Shown here: positions 61,688-64,000 of the stretch, one piece after another | Layout of the letters: each line of letters begins with the position of its first letter | How positions within the stretch are numbered: position 1 is the first letter of the stretch | Assembly (NCBI GenBank): GCA_902363875.1 | Contig: CABJBO010000001.1 | Span: 118,121-182,120 of the forward strand | Length of the DNA: 64,000 bases | From: Coriobacteriaceae bacterium | Lineage (GTDB): Bacteria > Actinomycetota > Coriobacteriia > Coriobacteriales > Coriobacteriaceae | Direction of reading: 5' to 3' | Position numbers and translations under genes: made by a program | Notes under the pieces: generated by a model | What the model saw: the letters and a program-made list of their open reading frames with translations, nothing else | Database searches by the model: none | Told to the model about the DNA's origin: nothing

Positions 61688-63822
61688 GCGGCACCCCCCT
61701 CACCGTCACCGGTGTCAGCAATGTGTTGCAGCAGCGCCACGATGTCCTCGCCGTCGACGGGCTCCACCGCAATCTGCTTTGCGCTCAGGCGCTCGCGGAT
61801 AATGGGCAGATCGCACGCCTTTGCCTGGCGCATAAGCAGGTAAAGCACGTCGCCGTCGACCAAGCCCGCCGCATCGCTCTCGCGGATTGCCGACCCAATT
61901 GCGCCCACCAGCTCGCCGACAGCCTCCATGCCCGGTACCACGCGCAGGAGCAAAAAGCTGCCCATCTTGGCATCTGCCAGCGCCTGCTCGGCCGCGAGCT
62001 CTTGGCCAAAGGCAGCCTGCTTGAGCACGCAAGTGCCGTCAACGCAGCGTTTATCCTGTGCCACCGCCTCATAGTCAAAGGCACGGCCCAGTGCGCTTTC
62101 GACCAGGCCGCACAAGATGCGGAACAGATTTTGGTAATAGAGCGTCATTTGGTTCTGGGCCGCACAGCGCACAAAGATCAACACGGCGGGCGAACCGTCG
62201 CGCTCGATCGTGTATCCAAACATGGGAAGCCCCGGCGTCAGCTCGCGGTTCACCCACAGATTCGAACGACCCCCGTCGCCCAAAAGAGGTGCAAGCTGCT
62301 CAAGCGTGAGCGAGCGTGCGGCATCTTCGGCAATCGCGGGACTTGCTGCCACCAGGCGTGCAAATGCTCCGCCCGAAACATGGTAGATCGCCACCGAATC
62401 GTTCTCGAGGATCTCGCCCAGAAGCTCGCAGCACTTGCGATAGATGTCGCGTGGGTTGAAGACGTCAAGCTCCTGCGTTACGGCAAAGATCTTGCCAAAG
62501 CTGTCGTGGCGACCCACGATCTGGCGCCTGTACGCGCGCTTGTCCTCGATCGCGTCATGGTAGAGCTGCGTAAGGAACGTATTGCGGTTGCGCACGAGCT
62601 CGTTTTGATCGCGCTCCGCCCTAATGGCTTCGCTGTTGCGCAGCTGCACATAGCCGCACACGGCACCCACAACAAAGTACGCGATAAACGGCAGCCAGTT
62701 GGACGGCTCGTAGAACAGGCCCTGGAAGGTATAGCCGTACAAAGTAAAGTAACTCGCAGCCAAACCCACCGACGCCAGCAGCGCCGCAACCAGGCCAAAG
62801 TCCAAGCCATACAGCGTGCCGATGAGCACCACGTAGAGCAGGCGATAATCGAGCACGTTGAGCTGGGTCGATTGGGAGAACAAGCGCTCCAGCACTTCAA
62901 AGAGCACCCAGGCGGCTGCCGTCTCCAGGCATTTGACAGGCAGCGTGCGCATTTGAATGCGGTCGATGGCCGCGCGCAAGGGGTTGACCTTCTTTGCACG
63001 GCCAGCATCCCAGCGAGCCTGAATGGTCGAGAGGTCGCGCAGCAAGTCGTAGCGCTGAAACCAGCCATAGCGCACGCGAGCGACGTCGCTGGCGGGCAGG
63101 GCGTAGCCGGCAGAATCGCCATAGGCAACTGAGAGCCCTGGGAACAGTGCCTGAAGGGCCTCGCCCACCTCACCCACCGTGTGATGGAAGGTATCGGCTA
63201 CGTCGAGAGTCTCAAAGTTACCATTCCAGCTGTCGAAGATACGGCGTACCAGCACCGCAAGCTCCTCGGCACACAGCAGAGGAAACGCCGCATCCTGCGC
63301 GCCCTGCAGAGCGGCCGATCCGGTTGAGCATTCGTCGAGCATCGGCACCAAAAACGGGTCCTCCAGCGTGGCAGACGCGGTATACAGGAACGGCACGCGC
63401 AGGATCTTAGTCTGAACGCCCTCGCGAGCAGCGTAGTAGCGGCACAGGTCGTTGGCTGCGTGCGCGATAATGCCCTTGCCCGTTCGCCCCGCGGCATCGG
63501 CGGCACCCTCGGCACCCGCGGGACCTGCTATATACAACAGCTGGATCCGGCGACCCGCGCACGCACGAAAGACCGAGCGCAGCAGCTCGATATCGCCCAC
63601 GGAATCGGTATGCGGGGTAAGGTAATTAGACAGGTAAACCACGCGGTCGAACTCGTAGGCCTGATCCAGGTGCTGGAGGAGCTCTTTCCACGAGGCATGG
63701 GGCGACGACTCGTCGCGGCGCGCTTCCGCTGCAGCGACGACCTTAACGTGGTCCCCAGGGAATGCCTTGGCGCAAAAGTCATCGTCAACATATGCGGTGT
63801 TGCCAACAACCAGCACCTCCAT
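61684..63822 (-). CDS. pelD: PelD-like c-di-GMP receptor with N-terminal epimerase-like domain
   Basis: 712 residues. Residues 1-250 resemble a nucleotide-sugar epimerase/SDR (start MEVLVVGNTAYVDDD), but no GxxGxxG is seen. Then about four membrane helices (290-400), a GAF domain (about 445-590) and a degenerate GGDEF (about 605-712). The I-site RESD (647-650) lies five residues before DGDVL (656-660), which takes the place of GGDEF, so it should bind c-di-GMP but make none. First gene of the operon. Confidence 0.9.
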   Translation of the reverse strand: MEVLVVGNTAYVDDDFCAKAFPGDHVKVVAAAEARRDESSPHASWKELLQHLDQAYEFDRVVYLSNYLTPHTDSVGDIELLRSVFRACAGRRIQLLYIAGPAGAEGAADAAGRTGKGIIAHAANDLCRYYAAREGVQTKILRVPFLYTASATLEDPFLVPMLDECSTGSAALQGAQDAAFPLLCAEELAVLVRRIFDSWNGNFETLDVADTFHHTVGEVGEALQALFPGLSVAYGDSAGYALPASDVARVRYGWFQRYDLLRDLSTIQARWDAGRAKKVNPLRAAIDRIQMRTLPVKCLETAAAWVLFEVLERLFSQSTQLNVLDYRLLYVVLIGTLYGLDFGLVAALLASVGLAASYFTLYGYTFQGLFYEPSNWLPFIAYFVVGAVCGYVQLRNSEAIRAERDQNELVRNRNTFLTQLYHDAIEDKRAYRRQIVGRHDSFGKIFAVTQELDVFNPRDIYRKCCELLGEILENDSVAIYHVSGGAFARLVAASPAIAEDAARSLTLEQLAPLLGDGGRSNLWVNRELTPGLPMFGYTIERDGSPAVLIFVRCAAQNQMTLYYQNLFRILCGLVESALGRAFDYEAVAQDKRCVDGTCVLKQAAFGQELAAEQALADAKMGSFLLLRVVPGMEAVGELVGAIGSAIRESDAAGLVDGDVLYLLMRQAKACDLPIIRERLSAKQIAVEPVDGEDIVALLQHIADTGDGEGGAA

Positions 63823-63866
63823 GGCGCACCCCTCCCCTAAAATCCACTTTGTTCATAGTCAAACAT

Positions 63867-63879
63867 GCGTATTTTACGC
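63867..63879. promoter_or_regulatory. Palindrome next to a consensus -35 upstream of pelD
   Basis: GCGTATTTTACGC is a perfect inverted repeat with a 3-base centre. On the minus strand TTGACA (63885-63880) abuts it. No good -10 is seen at 17 bases. The pair is a candidate operator and promoter of the Pel operon. Confidence 0.4.
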
Positions 63880-63974
63880 TGTCAACGCGAGCCAGAGCAC
63901 CTTTAAGGCTGTTTTAAGAACTTTTTTAGAGGATGTGGGGACATCGAGGGTAGCGCGCAGAGATGTGGTGTAAG

Positions 63975-63994
63975 AGGCGGGGCATGCCCCGCCT
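63975..63994. repeat. 20-bp perfect palindrome at the window edge
   Basis: AGGCGGGGCATGCCCCGCCT is fully self-complementary. It may be a terminator of a gene beyond the window. The rest of 63823-64000 holds no gene. Confidence 0.5.
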
Positions 63995-64000
63995 CCGCCC

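Overview
The window looks like a chromosomal segment of a high-GC, monoderm, anaerobic gut actinobacterium of the class Coriobacteriia, most likely Collinsella or a close relative. This is inferred from actinobacterial gene orders (rpmF-plsX-acpP-rnc-smc-ftsY-ffh; rimP-nusA-infB-rbfA-nrnA-truB-ribF-dnaG-rpoD), the GC-rich codon use, frequent GTG/TTG starts, and a Pel-type exopolysaccharide cluster that lacks outer-membrane components. No rRNA, prophage, intact insertion sequence or CRISPR array was seen.

Layout. 1-7.6 kb: a 5' fragment of a DUF523/TudS gene, ftsH, cobO, a MATE exporter, a SpoU-type RNA methyltransferase, folA-thyA for dTMP synthesis, and a DUF134-NifX fusion with a palindromic operator pair. 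7.6-22.5 kb: one long minus-strand housekeeping block (ffh, ftsY, smc, rnc, acpP, plsX, rpmF, yceD, a coiled-coil protein, coaD, rsmD, recG, fakA, an Asp23 protein) covering membrane targeting, chromosome organisation, fatty acid and phospholipid synthesis and RNA metabolism. 22.7-23.2 kb: two identical tRNA-Asn genes and a cluster of REP-like hairpins. 23.2-34.7 kb: rpoD, dnaG, ribF, truB, nrnA, rbfA, infB, nusA, rimP, again all on the minus strand and headed by a promoter with a terminator-like hairpin in its leader. 35-40.6 kb: a lipoprotein, leuS with a large structured leader, guaB and a ModE-type HTH gene.

40.6-50.2 kb is accessory sugar metabolism: a ROK fructokinase and GH32 sucrose hydrolase pair, a ChbG/YdjC deacetylase with a metallo-beta-lactamase-fold protein, a PTS EIIBC, two alpha/beta-hydrolase esterases and a divergent LacI regulator. 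Gene remnants lie at both edges. 50.2-52.7 kb holds a long palindromic repeat, a degenerate PLP-dependent Cys/Met-family protein with a terminator-like leader, and a second LacI regulator.

52.7-63.8 kb is the most interesting part: an eight-gene, tightly overlapping minus-strand operon encoding PelD, PelE, a PelA-like deacetylase, PelF and PelG (a c-di-GMP-responsive, monoderm-type Pel polysaccharide machine), followed by CotH (protein-kinase-like lipoprotein), a VTC polyphosphate polymerase and a DUF4956 membrane protein. PelD has an extra N-terminal nucleotide-sugar-epimerase-like domain and keeps an RxxD inhibitory site five residues before a degenerate GGDEF.

A recurrent theme is a strong hairpin with a U-tract placed directly against the Shine-Dalgarno of the next gene (TudS gene, plsX, rimP, PLP gene), which suggests that read-through or attenuation sets expression of those genes. 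Repeats of the REP type show variable stems around a conserved GTCCCC loop.
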